This document shows, one piece after another, positions 46,651 through 60,800 of a stretch of DNA of 64,000 nt. Numbering within the stretch: the first letter of the stretch is position 1; each line of letters starts with the position of its first letter. The stretch is from assembly GCA_023362775.1 (NCBI GenBank), contig JALMGJ010000003.1, forward strand, positions 52,429,416 through 52,493,415, written 5' to 3'. Source of the DNA: Charina bottae. Its lineage: Eukaryota; Chordata; Lepidosauria; Squamata; Charinaidae. Under the pieces are notes generated by a model, which saw nothing but the letters and a program-made list of their open reading frames with translations, had not been told where the DNA came from and made no database searches. Position numbers and translations under genes: made by a program.

Positions 46651-46830
46651 GTGTGTAATCCTAATTATTTCCCCGGCTGTTGACCAGGGCTGTGTGTCTT
46701 GTCTGCTCAAGTCGCACCTTTCTGGAAAACCTAGGTAGAAAGCAAGGGGGGCAGAGAGCTCCGCGTGCCTCAACAGTCTGCAAGTGAGTGATTGACCATA
46801 AGCCGAACCTGGGAGCAGCGTTGTGTAACA
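46651..46830 (+). mobile_element. ERV 3' LTR, U5 part
   Basis: GTGTAATCCTAATTATTTCC ... GTTGTGTAACA, then CAGC. Confidence 0.88.
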
Positions 46831-46841
46831 CAGCTCTTGTG

Positions 46842-48455
46842 TAGGGTGACCATACGTCCCGTTTTGAACGGGACAGCCCCGTTTTTTAAACATTTTTGAA
46901 CCGTCCCGTCTTTTTGATATAAATCTCAATTTTGTCCCGTATTTGGAGGCAGCCCGGAAGAGGTGGGCTCTCTGCTTTTCTTATGCCATCCTTAACTGTC
47001 TTTTCTCCCCTCCCCTCATGGGGCGCAAATGGATCAGCCCGCTTGGCTATAAAAGTGTTGTGCAGCACATGCTTTCCTTCCATAGAGGGGAGCGTTTGAG
47101 AGCGGAGTGCATGGGAATGAAATTAGTGCGCTTACTTTTCTGGGGGACGGCGTGTTCACGAGGGGGTGAACGAGCAAGATAAGCAGAAAAGTACCTTAGT
47201 CATTGTAAAATAATAAGGAACAAGAGAAGCGTTCCACTTTCTCTTCCCCTTCCCTCTTTTTTCAGAGCTAGCGCTGTGAAAAGCAGGGAGGCAAAGAATG
47301 CTGGACTGGTTTTTCCCTTCCACCGACAGGGGTGGAAGTCGCAGCTGAAGCCGGCCAAATGCCTTGCCTGCATAATCACAGCGCCCAGGCTTCCAACCCC
47401 AACACAGCTCTAGATTTGTCTGCGATCAGGTTTTCTCCCGGAGTGGGAGAGCAACCAGTTTGAGTTACAGGAAAGGGGGGTTGCTGTGCGTGCCTTCTTG
47501 TCTCTTAAAAAAGTGCCTCTCCTCCCCTTCTTTTTTGAAGAGCTGGTCAAACTCACCCCCCACCGCGTCCCAGCCCGGCCGCCCTTTTGTACTGAGCGCT
47601 CCTCTGGGAAGGGATGGTTTATTTTGCTCAATCTGCCCCTGCAATGCGGTGTCTTCCTCCTGAGCAAGCAGCATGAGCATGGCAAATGAAACATACCTCT
47701 TAATCATGTAAGACATAAAGCTGGGACTTAAAAATGCAAATGTCGTCTTTATTGTGCTGGAGATCGGTAAGTAGGGTCCCTTAGAACCGTCGCATCCATT
47801 GTTTTCCTCCCTCAATCTCTCCTCTCCTCTCCTCCCCACCCCTCCTTCCCATCTCTTCTTCTCCCCCTTCTCGCTCAGCAGCTACGTGTGTGTTGGAGTT
47901 TAGGACACATGGTTACTTTTCAGGAAAGGGTTGGCAGCCCCATCGGTGGTGTGCTCCACCCCCCCTTTTTTTTAAAATCCTATTCTTAAATAGACCCCGT
48001 TCCCATTCTTGTAAGAAACTTGTGATGCGGGAAAGGGACGGCGAGGGAACCCTGGCGCATGTGAGTGAAAGAGGGAGCTTTCCCGTCCTTGTTGGCTGGG
48101 GAATTCCCATGCTGGCTGGGGAATTCTGGGAGTTGAAGTCCACCCATCTTAGAATTGCCAAGGTTGAGAAACGCTGGTCTGGAGACCCTTGGAGAAAGTG
48201 AAGTCCCAGCTACCCAGCTTGGAATGATCCTTCAAAGGCTAGGAGACACAGCACTCTCTGGTCAAGCCTAGCTCCTGGCGACTCCAAGGGCACATCCATG
48301 TTCAGGGGTGCCTGAAGGGTGTGGTCAAAAAAGTCAAAATGGCGGCCACAAGGGGACGATGGAAGTTCTGCCCATTTTTATTACATAAGTTTAACCCCGT
48401 CCCGTTTTGCCATCCCAATGTCCCGTTTTTGTCTCAAGGAAATATGGTCAGCCTA
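46842..48455. mobile_element. 1.6-kb hAT-type element, TAGGGTGACCATA termini
   Basis: The termini are TAGGGTGACCATACG / AATATGGTCAGCCTA, with exact 8-bp TSD CTCTTGTG (46834-46841, 48456-48463). CGTCCCGTTTT-type repeats lie near both ends. No transposase; a non-autonomous element carrying other DNA. Confidence 0.85.
48090..48176. repeat. Half copy of the foldback MITE
   Basis: GGGAATTCTGGGAGTTGAAG ... AAGGTTGAGAAACGCTG inside the 1.6-kb hAT. Confidence 0.65.
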
Positions 48456-49042
48456 CTCTTGTGGGATAATGCTGGCTTATGGGGCAAGGCGCATAGTAAT
48501 CAGACAGAGTGCAGCGTTTAGGGCTAAAAGCGTTTACTTGTAGCATAAGGCAATAAATGCATATATAGTTACATTATTGCAAAAAGGAAAAACAAACCTA
48601 TAAGCAGAGTTACGTTCCTTGGTTCCATTAGCAGCCATGGCCTACAGACACAGCCAGGCATAGTTATGCATTTTCCAGGTCACAGGAACAGATCACATAC
48701 AGGAACATGGCAACAAGACCAGACAGAAGTCAAGAAGCATAGACCCATAGTTCACAGCTGAGATATACACTTGTTTCAGCTTTCTGATTGGAGGGAACAT
48801 GAAGTCATAAGTTACATACACTTAACGTTAAAACTTAAAGCCTATTGCACATAATATAAATTGCCACGAGATGGCAGTGTTGCAAGCATTGTCTTTCCCC
48901 CGGGAAATGTTCCCATAGGATGGCTTAGAAACTAGCCAAAACAATATATCACGTGATGGGCCACCTGCATTTTATCAGTCAATTTGTTTTGAGAAGCAAA
49001 GTGTGGAAAGAGCGATTTGTTTTTTCACAGAATACCCTAACA

Positions 49043-49255
49043 GCTCTTGCCAATCTAGCAGTTCGAAAGCATCCAAATGTAAGTAGATAAATAGATACCA
49101 CTTCGGAGGGAAGGTAAAAGCATTCTGCGTGCGTCATGCCGGCCACATGACTGCGGAAGCGTCTTCGGACAGTGCTGGCTCTTCGGCTAAGAGACGGAGA
49201 TGAGCACCGCCCTCTAGAGTCGGACGTGACTGTGCAGGGGAAAACTTCACCTTAA
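49043..49255 (+). mobile_element. Sauria SINE, 3' part (split copy)
   Basis: Starts GCTCTTGCCAATCTAGC, exactly where the 5' pieces at 17815-17897 and 19092-19133 leave off (...CAGCT). Runs to CTTCACCTTAA. Confidence 0.8.
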
Positions 49256-49256
49256 G

Positions 49257-49592
49257 GGGGCGCAAGGTTGGCTCAGGGGTTAAGAGGCCACGCTTGTCGA
49301 TTGGAAGGTTGCAAGTTCGGCAGTTCGAGACCCTAGCCCCACATGACAGAGTGAGCTCCCGCACTTGCCCCAGCTCTTGCCAACTTTGCAATTCGAAAGC
49401 ATGCAAATGCAAGTAGATAAATAGGTACCACTTCGGTGGGATGGTAACAGCATTCCGTGCTTGTCATGCCGGCCACGTGACCGTGGAAGCGTCTTCGGAC
49501 AGCGCTGGCTCTTTGGCTAAGAAACGTAGATGAGCACCGCCCCCTAGAGTCGGACACGACTGTGCAGGGGAAACGTTTACCTTTACCTTTAC
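49257..49592 (+). mobile_element. Full-length Sauria SINE
   Basis: Head GGTTGGCTCAGGGGTTAAG, body and CTTTACCTTTACCTTTAC tail. It follows the previous SINE directly. Confidence 0.88.
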
Positions 49593-49620
49593 TAAAAACA
49601 TAACATGAAACTGTCTAGAG

Positions 49621-49907
49621 CAGAGCTTTCCAAACTGTGTGTTGCGACACAAAAGTGTGTCGCCACACAGCGTGGTGTGTCGCCACACCACCCGGAAGCG
49701 GCGGCGCATGCGTGCACGGCAGCAGTGGCAGTGGCGCAGCATCAGTGCTTCCGCGTTTTAGCGGAGGCTGCCGCCGCCGCCATATATACGCGCACCGCCG
49801 CACACACCCCCACACCGCCACCGTGCACGCGCGCACCGCCGCATGCGCACGCTGCCGCCGCCGCCACCACTGGTGTGTCGCCAGCGGCGGCACTTTGGAA
49901 AGCCCTG
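49621..49907. mobile_element. hAT element, CAGAGCTTTCCAAAC family
   Basis: 287 bp with exact TSD GTCTAGAG (49613-49620, 49908-49915). Interior with GCCGCCGCC and (CGCACCGCC)-like repeats. Confidence 0.9.
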
Positions 49908-49915
49908 GTCTAGAG

Positions 49916-50811
49916 CTTTTGAGTGGGGAACAGACCCTGGAGCCTTGGGTATGTATAGTAAGGATAGGATAAAGATATCGCTATCAGAACACTAGCATGT
50001 TTCTGCTCCTGGATCAGCAGAAATATGGCCCTGTTCTTGCACTCCATCTTCAGCAGAAACATCCTTCATGTCAGGAGAGGTTTTGACTTGTTTCTGATGT
50101 GTGTATTAGAGTTTTTATATATAGCACAGGCATCAGTTCATGGCAGTAATTTCATAGACCATTCAGATGATGTCCTTTAATCAATAATCTGTGTTTATGA
50201 TCCTTTTATCTTTTTTCTCAAATGAGGATCATTCTTCTAGGCAAAAAGAAGTGCAAAATTCCTTAAGTGTGACTGTTCCTTAGCCCATTATTCCTTGGGG
50301 CTCTAGGAGAGAGCTTTAGCTGAGGTGGCACTTCTGGTCACTTGCTCTTCACTTACTCAAACCCCAGTTGTGAACATCCATAGAAGGCTTTTATCTATTT
50401 ACAGATATAGTTGATACAGAATTCTGGAACTGATACACCACCAGACTGCCCTACCTACCACCATCCCATGACAAAACTGCCTTTGCCGCTCTTCCACTAG
50501 AACAGGAGTCAAGCTCATTTTCTTAAGCCCCACAATGTGTGTAGATGCAGGAGCAATTCTGATCTCAGACTGGAGCAGCCCTTGTGTGCGGAAGGAACTA
50601 AGATGGCCTGCCTTCCCCATTTCGAAAGTAATATGGGGGGGGGGGGAGGAACTAGCTTCTTTTTACGTAAATACAGCATATGAAAGCCCCGTGCATATGC
50701 TCATGATTACTGTTCAATGGATATGAACTGATAAAGATGGTCAAGATACACAAGAGAGAATGTAGAAGTATCAGTACACCTTGCCATGATCCACCTGCTG
50801 GAAAAGATATA
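49916..50811. other. Intergenic, nothing recognised
   Basis: No exon or repeat with clear ends. One poly-G tract near 50635-50646. Confidence 0.5.
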
Positions 50812-50819
50812 CTGTATAC

Positions 50820-51120
50820 CAGGGGTCCCCAACCTGTGGGCTGTGGCCCACTAGTGGGCCACGGCCTGTTAGGAACTGGGCCGTGGGGCTCCCAGCCGCA
50901 AACCCCGCCCCCGGTGCTTGTGATTGGCTCCCGCCCGCAAACCCTGCCCCCCGGTGCGCGCGATTAGCTCCCACCCACAAACCCCGCCCCCCGGTCTGCA
51001 GAATTCCCGGAAACCCCACCCCTCCAGTCCGCAGAAATCCCGAAAACCCCGCCCCCCCAGTCTGTGGAAAAATCGTCTTTTGAAACTGGTCCCTGGCACC
51101 AAAAAGGTTGCAGACCCCTG
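50820..51120. mobile_element. hAT element, CAGGGGTCCCCAACC type
   Basis: 301 bp with exact TSD CTGTATAC (50812-50819, 51121-51128). Interior repeats of ATTGGCTCCCGCCCGCAAAC and CCCCGCCCCC, the same CCAAT/GC-box module as other elements here. Confidence 0.88.
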
Positions 51121-51128
51121 CTGTATAC

Positions 51129-51791
51129 AACATTAATGTGTGCTACTCTGTAATTTTTTTAAAAATGGAAAAGCAGTAATATGGGAGGGAAAAGCTCTCC
51201 CCTGGATATAGCCCATGAATTGATCTTCTTACCAATTTTCCTCCATAAATCTGTTTTAATTTTTAAAAGCTACAGCTTCTAATGAGACCCTTATTTTACT
51301 ATTGTTAAAAGTTAAAGCGTTGAACTGCACTTGTTTCTTCATTACACTACAAACTTCCCTTGATCTGTACTCTTCTACCAGAACCCAGTAAAAACACTGA
51401 TACAACTGTGGACTGTGAGAATTAGGATCAGTGAAACAACAGCCCCCTTTTTTAATTCAATAAAAGGCAACAATTTGCAAGTAGTTGGTAAATGGATAGC
51501 AAGCATTTAAGTTTCTAACAATTTTAATATTGACATAATTATGGCAGCACACCGATTTTAGAAGAGAAACCTGCAATTACAAAATTCTAACAAATAACCT
51601 TGATTTTTTTTAAAATGGTAAAAGTGATTACCCAAATTCCCAAGAGCTTATTGGTCAAGAATAAGGGATTCCTCAGTGTATCAAGTTTAGTTTTTAGATC
51701 CTGCAGTTAAGCTGACCAAACTAAAATTAAGTAGGCATGGAGCTCATACTTGGTTACTTAAGTGTACTTTTTTCCCAGATGCGACAATTTC
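51129..51791. other. Probable 3' UTR and flank of the CIMAP2-like gene
   Basis: AT-rich DNA after the minus-strand stop codon. No clear minus-strand AATAAA was picked out. Confidence 0.35.
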
Positions 51792-51846
51792 TTAGGCAGA
51801 TGTTGGGCTGCTCCAGTGACCTTTATTAACAGGAGTGATCCTCGCC
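51792..51846 (-). CDS. CIMAP2: CIMAP2-like last exon and stop
   Basis: Completes the split codon, then ARITPVNKGHWSSPTSA and TAA at 51794-51792. Acceptor TTTTTTTCCAG. Confidence 0.7.
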
Positions 51847-54800
51847 CTGGAAAAAAATAATAATACAGTAAATTGTTTACATACTCTATCCTTTATCAAA
51901 GCCAGGGTTGAGAACACATGGTCTTCCAGATATCATTGAATTAGCTTCCCTAACAATTGGCCATACTGGCTAAAGACTGTTGGAAGCTCTAATTAAGGAA
52001 CAACTGGAGAACCACAGGTTTCTATTCCTCTAAAGAACTTAGAGTTGTAGTTAAGCCTACCAAAAAACTTAGTGACCTCTCCTAAGCCACTTAATGGGTT
52101 TTATAAGTGAACAGAGCTTTGAATCTGCTCAATGTATAGGTTGACTAGATTTATCACAAAAAGAAGAAACATTGGATGCAAGGCAACAGTGGAAAAAGAA
52201 TTGTAATGACCATTCCCTTGTGTCTTACCTATGCTTAGTTTTTCATATCTAAATTTTGAATTTTTATAGTATAGGGATGCCTAAAACTCATACTTTGTTC
52301 TTCATAGAACCGTGTCTATGTCAAACATTTCCCTGCTACAGTGTAAAAAGGGAACAGTTTAGCCACCTTCAATTTTATCATTTTATAATTGGATGGGTGG
52401 TGGTCTACTATGAATTGGAATGACTATGAGTTTCCTATACTGAAGCCATTTTCATATTATGCTCATAGGTTCTAGATCTACAGGTAACAGCTTTGTATAG
52501 GCTATTTCTTTAATTCTCAGCCAAACTTCTTTCTTGGTTCTGTTGGGATAAATTAAGATCTCTCCCTGCCCTCCATGTTGTCTTCCCCCAGAACATGTAA
52601 AGGAAGCCCCAATTGTTAAAAAAAGGTTACAAAATAGAATGAGTTTGATAATGCCAGAGATTAAGATGTAAAAGGAAGCCCAACTGCTCAGACAAAGGAT
52701 TCCCTTCCGATTCAATTGGAAAGCTTGGAACACAAAAGGTCAGCTCATTCACAGAACTTAGCCAGCCCATTCAGGTAGATCTCCTTCCCCAGCCAAACAC
52801 ATCTCCATCTAAATTAAAACTAACCCATAGGGCAGCCCAATCAAACCTTCCGATATTTCGATCAAACCCAGAGAACAAAAAGAACAAAACCCGTACATTA
52901 AACATAAGAAAAGGAGAGAAGGATTTCCCAGAAACTGACAAAACAAACCCAATGGGAAAACCCGAGGCACTGGCAGTGTGAAAGCAGCAATACAATAGAG
53001 GGCGACAAAACGAGGAACGACTTCCCTTTCTAATAGTGAAAGCTTTCTAAGTATTCCTAGAGAAAGCTTTCTCAGGAACCAATTAAGAGTTGTTAAAACA
53101 AAATAAATGCCATCTCCTCGTATTTTTCTAAACAAAACCTGTATTTCTTTGACAAAAGGCCTCTGTGACTATAAGAAGGACTGGTTGGAGTGTGCTCGTG
53201 TGGCCACCTTCCAACCAGCATACTCTGTACCTTGTACTCTGTATATGCTCTTGGGAATAAACCAGCAAACCTCTGTTCCAGCAACTGCCTGCGTCTATTC
53301 ATTCCCGGCTTGGGACGAACCTTGGTAAGATTCCTTAAATTCTGAATTAAATCATGTTGTTTCACAAGCAGAAACAGTGCGTTAGGAATTTATTCATTCA
53401 CGTAGAGAACATAGCAGGATGCATGTGGTTTGCTACCATTTTTATCTATGTGTTCTACACAACTCAGCCAACACTTAATACAGATATGTACAAAGGTGCC
53501 AAGATTGTTTGTGTTTTTGTTTGTGTATGTGTACACATGCTAGTTTTGCTCACATGCAGAGTAAAGTGTATGAATAAAACTGCAAAAGTAGTATTGATAT
53601 AATAGTATTTAACATAAAAGATCACATTAAGATTTTGTGGTGCTGTCTTTACAGAACTACTGTATATTGATCATAAACATGGGGAGAGATTCAAAGATGC
53701 TGAAAACTGGGACATTGAAATTACCAATTATGGCATACATTCTAGAAACTGTAGCTGAATGAATTTAGGAAGATTAGAATTTAGAGCAGAGCAAAATAGA
53801 GAGGAAGAAATATAGAAATAATAAAGAATAGAATAGAATAGAATAGAATAGAATAGAATAGAATAGAATAGAATAGAATAGAATAGAATAGAATAGAAAT
53901 AATAAAATAATAATAAAAGACAACATGCACTGAGCCTTCTTCACTCTAAACATCTTCCTCTTAAATCCTTGTTGTTATCTCTGTTTCATGAATCCAGTCC
54001 ATCTACTATGCAAGATTTTATGAGTCACCTAAAGAAGATATGTGCCAGTGGGCATCAGGCTAAGCATTCTAAACAAACCTGCAAATTTCATTTTAGAAAG
54101 TAAATGTTAATTTAAACTGCATCCAGAACAACTAGATAAACAAGGCCAGGCATGCAAATTAAAAATAGAAATTCCAAACTTGATGGAATTGGGGGACTTC
54201 AAAAAATGATTTGAATGGCTTGTATACTTATAATTTTTCACTTACTGTAAACACTTGTCCCTTTCCAAGTTACTAAGATAACGTTGTGCTTCATTCAAAT
54301 AAAGGGAATTATATCTCATCTTCTTTGGATATTTCTCATGCTTTGTGGAATCATAGCGGCCAACACCAACAGGATTCTGTAAAGAGTAGAGCATTTGGGA
54401 TACAGTAAGTACTGAAAAGTTTCTGGTTGCCCACTTCAGAGTAAGGCCATGGCAAATTGCTCCTACAATGATGTCAAAAAACCTACATGGATTTGTCTAT
54501 GAAGTCACTAGCAGTTGAGCTCCACCAGAAGAAGAATTTGCTTAGGGTGAAACATTTTGCATCCTTCAGCGCAAATTGCCTTTCAGGTATTGCAGAGGAA
54601 CTGCAGAAGTGGTTCACAATCATTTGTTGCTGTTTCTTGCTACAGTATGTCTAGAGCTGTGCAACATTGGGAATGCAATTTTTACTGAATTACAGTTGGA
54701 TGCTCTGTATTGAAAATGATTTATTATTCTGGGGGAAGGGCAATTTTCCTCACCTGAAGTCTCTAGATGGGTTGGATTGCAAGTCCCATCACCCCCGGAC

Positions 54801-57800
54801 CACCACTGGGCCATGCTGGCAGGGGAGAATAACTATAAGGTAAGGTAAGGTTTCCCTTTCCAGTCGTTTCCAGCTCTAGGGGGCAGCGCTCATCTCTGAT
54901 TCTCGGCCGAGGGAGCCAGCGTTGTCCTGTGATGGATCCAGCGATGGATCCATCGCAGGACAATGCTGGCTCCCTCGGCCGAGAATTGGAGATGAGCGCC
55001 GCCCCCTAGATGGATCCAGCGATGGATGGATGGATGAATATAGATAGAGATTGTAGGTAGGTAGATAGATAGATTGGACCATAAGGAAGGCTGAGCGAAG
55101 GAAGATAGATGCTTTTGAACTGTGGTGTTGGAGGAAAATTCTGAGAGTGCCTTGGACTGCAAGAAGATCAAACCAGTCCATACTCCAGGAAATAAAGCCA
55201 GACTGCTCACTTGAGGGAATGATATTAAAGGCAAAACTGAAGTACTTTGGCCACATAATGAGAAGACAGGACACCCTGGAGAAGAAGCTGATGCTGGGGA
55301 AGGTGGAGGGCAAAAGGAAGAGGGGCCGACCAAGGGCAAGATGGATGGATGATATTCTGGAGGTGACAGACTCAACCATGGGGGAGCTGAGGATGGTGAC
55401 GGCCGACAGGAAGCTCTGGCGTGGGCTGGTCCATGAAGTCACGAAGAGTCGGAAGCGACTGAACGAATAAACAACAAACAGATAGATAGATAATAGACAG
55501 AAAGGATGGATAGATTTATCTTGAGCATTTTTGAGGCCAATGAATAATCTTACAAGTTAAAAAACTGACCCGAATTTTATACCTACGAATATAAAATTTC
55601 AAGAAATGTTGAAGCCACACGGAAAAACCCTCTATCCTTTGAGACCTAGTCAAGAGCAGATCCACTGACTTCTAAATTAAAAATAAGCAACAGATAAACC
55701 CACAAATAAATCAGGGATTGAATCCTCCTCCTCTCTTGGGTGAAGATGGCAGTGCCAGCCCCTGGAGGTGGAGGCACAGAGACTTAGCCCTGCTCCTGCA
55801 TTAAAGAGCTCCACTGTGTACAAGAACCACAATGCTTCAAGGCTCTATATAAAAGTCTTCCTGCTAAAAGTTAATAGAAAACACAATATATGAGCACCCT
55901 GTATTGCATTCATTATTCAAAAAGAAACATTTCCACTTGAGTGTTTTTCCACTTTGCAACATTTTAAATTTTTTTCAATTGTTTGAGAGGGAAAAAAGGA
56001 AAGTAAATTTTCTTCCTCTCCTCCCAGGCCTTCATTTATTTATTTATTTATCCAACTTCATACCTCCAGTTTCATAAATACAACCTACAGAGTGATTAAT
56101 GGCACAAAGGACAGGGCCCAAGTTATTAGAGCATCTTTGAATGATCTCCTTCCCCTGCTTCATGAAAAGTAACTGATCCATATATGGTTTTATCTTCTAA
56201 GAGGCAATAACTCACTCACAGTGGCAAAGCAAGCTTTATCAAAGAACGGTTCTGAACCCAGTTTCCCTCCCAGGGGCATCTGCAGAGGGAGTGGCATCCA
56301 AAAAGTCAAGATGGCGGTTACAACCATGCAACGTGAGCTCCATCTCTTTTTTATATATGCTGCAAACTATGGTAAATATAAGGGGCGTGGTGGCTCAGCG
56401 GGTAAGACGCCAGGCTTGTCGATCGGAAGATTGCAAGTTCGGAGGTTCGAAACCCTACCCCCGCGTGACGGAGTGAGCTCCCGCACTTGCCCCAGCTCTT
56501 GCCAACCTAGCAATTCGAAAGCATGCAAATGCAAGTAGGTTAATAGGTACCACTTTGGTGGGTAGGTAACAGCGTTCCATGTGTGTCATGCTGGCCACAT
56601 GACCGTGGAAGCGTCTTCGGAAAACGCTGGCTCTTCGGCTAACAAACGGAGATGAGCACCAGCCCCTAGAGTCGGACACGACTGCACAAATGTGCGGGGG
56701 GAACCTTTACCTTTTTTTATGATAAACATGATTGTGGCTGTCATTTTGTTTTTCTTGACTTCCTCATCCCTGCTCCCTTCTCTAAGTGAAATTCTGCTGG
56801 CTGTGTCCACTAGCCCTCTTGGACACAGTGTCAGGGCAGCAATGAGAAAAAGAATTATAATCATGTTTCTCCCTTACAGTATTTCCAAAAATGAGACGGT
56901 ATGCTTTTCGGTCAAATCTTTTTGCACCAATCCAGAACGGTGGTTGATTTTCATATTCTGATCTCTTAATGGGTTTTACGTCATAGGAGCCTGGTCCTGT
57001 TTGGTACTAGGGAAAAGAAATAGGCAATTATTTTCTGTTATTGACTTGTTTTACTATATGTTCATCATCATCATCATTATACACACATTACAGAAAAATC
57101 CTGGAGAAGATTTGCCTGCCTTCATCAAAGTGAGGCACGTGTAGTATGCTGCTATCGGTCCCACCATTCTTTTTCTTTGCACATCTGCAATCGGGCACTT
57201 ATTAGTTTGCTAGCAAAACAGGGTTTTCTATCAAGAAGGTAAGTGTTTCCTACATATTTTTCAGTATAAAGAAATAATGTATATTAAATCTGGTACGCTT
57301 AGCCTAAGTTTACACATTTCAGAGAATATTTTTAGGTACCAATCAAAGATTTTTAGGGTTAAGGTTTTCCAGTATTCTCATTAATTGCCAGAGGCAAGAA
57401 CTCTAACTTTTTCTTCTACTTTTTCTGGTGCCAGGATGACATAATGCTGCCACCCAGTGGGATTTCTCAGTTCTATGGACAGTCTCCATATCCATCCTAC
57501 AGAAGAGAAAACATGGGATCTAAAGAAATCAGAGGTCGGGTAACCAGAAGCTGTGGGAGTCTGTAAATTAAGTCTATGAATGAGAACAGCTGGGTCATTG
57601 GTTCATTCCTCACGAGTCTTTTCTAGCATCTTATAATATTTTCCAAACACCTCTGTGACGAGACAGCAGGAATAAAGAGAGGCTTTCTATTGCTGCAACC
57701 ATGGCTGGGTGAGGGTGAAAGATGCAAGACATCATTAGTGAGGAGATGGCCATTGGGCCATTTGGTGCAAGCAAATGGCAAATGTGGTCTGGAGAACAAG

Positions 57801-60800
57801 AAGCCTATCAGGAATAGGAGAGATTTGGTTCTGAGAGAATGTACAGAATATATAGCAATGAGCAAATCCGTCCGTTTCAGTTTCTCTTCATTTGTAACTG
57901 TTCATAATATGCGCAGTTCACATTTTTTTCAAGGTCGTGTTTTTATGAATGTATTGTTCATAATGTATGTTTCATGGCCAGTTCTGACTCAGAGGAGTCT
58001 GAGACAGAGGAGCCTGTTCCGGGACAGCCGGTAGGATCTCAGCCTGAGGAAACTCTGAGCAGGTTCATCCATCCCGCAATCACTAGGAGAAGCTGCCTCC
58101 ACTCTCAGAGGGTGAGGAATTGGAGCAGGAAAGAGTCCGCCCAGCCCCAGAGCGTGCCGGGTGCAACCGAGAGCAGAACAACGGCGTTCAGCGTGTCTCC
58201 ATCCGTGCCAGGGGCGTTCCCGTCTTGGAGTGGCTTCACTGGCATGGGATCTATTTAGGAACAATTGCTAACCTGGCTCCCTTTGTTGGGAACAACCGCT
58301 CCGTTTACCAGAACCTCTGTCTGTTGCGCCCTGAACTCTTGCCCGTGGAAACTCTGTTCTTTTAGACCCGGATCAGCTGACGACCTATCTACGATGCTGC
58401 GGCCCCTGGACTGTGCCCTGGCAATGCTTCTGTCCGCTGTTTGATTGTGCTTATTGGGAACTTGCCTGTAAGTTTCCTAAGGGATTCGGGACTGTTTGAG
58501 ACTGTGCGTGCGTCTGTACCCAGACTCTGTCTCCCACTCCTGTAATTGCTCAAACAGAGTACAGTAAAGCCTTTTAAACTGTTCTCCTCTGCCCGTGTGT
58601 ATGGCAGGCCTGGGATAGGACAGTATTGGTATTTTGGTCCACATGTACCACATGGGGTTCTTTTTTTTTTTTTTTTTTGCAGTTTTACTTAATGTGTAGT
58701 TTTGCATGTTTCCCTGCTATACTGTATTTCTGCACTTTCCATGGATACATGCTTTTTTGTAAAAAATATGTCCCTAATATACATTAAAAAAATGTTTGGG
58801 AAACAGTAATGCCTAATTCTAAGATTTTCAAATTATCACTGAGTTTCAGTGCATGTTCTGGTCTGCAAATGTAAAATTAGATAACAAATTTCCTTTATTC
58901 CTAGCCAGGACGTTGCCATCCCTGTATTGTACATGGGTGTTTCACGAAAAGATATTTTTTCTTCTTCATTTCCTCAGAATCACAATCCTGTTATTTAGCA
59001 ATAAAATACTGAGGTTCAGGACTGGCAGGAACAAAAATACAAAAGCCACCGTAGGTTCATATCTTTACTAGAGCAGATTAAAACATTACATAGTGGTAAG
59101 TAAGCTTTTAAGTTCTCCAGCATTCTGTTTCAGACAGGATTTTAAGTTAAACACCCAAATGGGAGGCCAGAAGTTAACATGACAAATAAGTCCCAAGTTT
59201 GCAGTTCATAGCACTCATTAAACTATTTCTTTAAAGCATAGCTTTCCAAACTGTGTGTCACGACACAGTACTGTGTCATCTGTGGGGCCCAGGTGTGTCG
59301 CGAGAAAACCCGGAAGCGTTGATGGTGCACCGCCGCACGCGGCAGCACACGCAGCATTGGTGGCAGGCCATCAGCACTTCCAGGTTTTCATGAGACACAC
59401 CAGGATGCTGCCATTGCTGCGCTGCCGCCGTGCTGTGCAAAACCCCGAAAGCGCTACCACTGTGTTGTGTGAAAACCCGGAAGCGCTGCGGCAGCGGCAG
59501 TACACGAAAACCCGGAAGCGCCGCAGCCACTGCCGTGGCGCATAAAAACCCAGAAGCACCATCATGGCGGCGGCGCACAAAAACCTGGAAGTGCCGCCAT
59601 GGCGGCAGCACTTCCGGGTTTTTGCACGCCGCTGCAGCGGCAGCACTTCCGGGTTTTCGCACGCCGCCGTTGGTGTGTCACCAATGAGAAAAGTTTGGAA
59701 AGCCCTGCTTTAAAGTGTAATTAGTTTAGACCCAAGATAAACTACTTGGCATTCCAGATATTAGCTGAGCTACAACTCTCGGCTGTTCTAAACAGCGTAT
59801 CTAATGGTGAGGATTCCTGGGAGCTGGAGTTCAGTAACATCCAGCCTGCTATAGGTTCCACAGCCCTATTGTAGACTGGGCTCGAGGCAAAGCATGTTTG
59901 CAAATTTAATGAGCTTGTCAAAATGTATTCTCACCTCACTTTTTAATATGTATTCTCAAAAAGTATTTGGTATGCCCTTTAAAGCATGCCACAGATTGTC
60001 CCTTCATTCTGTAAGCACGGGGAATGTGATTGAACAATACATGGGTATATAGTGTTGGGGATTCTCTGTAAAGCAATTAATATAAGCAACAATTTTTATT
60101 TTCACACAAAGAATTTTAATTTTTGGTTGCTGATACTACTGAAACAGACATTTAGCTAGCACACCTCTCTGATTGTATCTGATCTTGAAAAAATAAGCAG
60201 GATCAGATATGGTTAATGCTTCACTAGAAACCCCAGGACAATAGTAAAAAAAAGTCTTGGAAAAACGCAATGGAAAAAGACATTAATTTGTTAGATTTAT
60301 ATCTCGCCTTTCCTCTAAGAGTTCAAGACAGGTTTGCACAACAGCAATTCTATGACGTAGACTGGGCCAAAATCACCCGTAAGTTTTCATGGCCAAGGAT
60401 ATATTAGAACTTGGGTTTCCTGGCCTTAATCACTATACCACACTGGCATACATCTCTGTTTTACTGATAAAAATTTGTGAAATCACCAGGAGATGAGTTC
60501 ACCTCAAGGGAGGATTTACTTTTTATTAAATTGATGTAATCTGATGGTATTGCTCAGAAAATATACCCCTGTGATGTGATTGATTGCTGTCATGTCTGCC
60601 TGGTAAATATAAATCTGGATGTACTTTAATCTTTGCTGCTTAGAGAAACTATTTTGATACTTCAGAAAGAAGAAAAAAGAAAAATGCATTCCTTTTTAAA
60701 AATTGTACTTCATTCTGTTCCCCATCTGCATTGCTAATGGTAGAAGAAAATCAGCACCAGACTATAGATCAGGGGTGGGCAACGTCCGGCCCGCGGGCCG

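Larger units (their letters stand above)
46838..49042. mobile_element. Solo LTR of a third family, split by a hAT
   Basis: TGTG (46838-46841) and GGATAATGC... (48464-49042) read together as TGTGGGATAATG ... ACCCTAACA. The exact 5-bp TSD is GCTCT (46833-46837, 49043-49047). The hAT lies between. Orientation was not decided. Confidence 0.75.

Noticed and set aside
57420..57520. Possible extra CIMAP2 exon after TTCTGTAG on the minus strand
   Set aside because: All three frames lack GPGSY-like sequence and the matching phase is interrupted by stops.
57974..58365. Overlapping ORFs of 80-94 codons
   Set aside because: They lie inside the gypsy-like LTR and show no conserved product.
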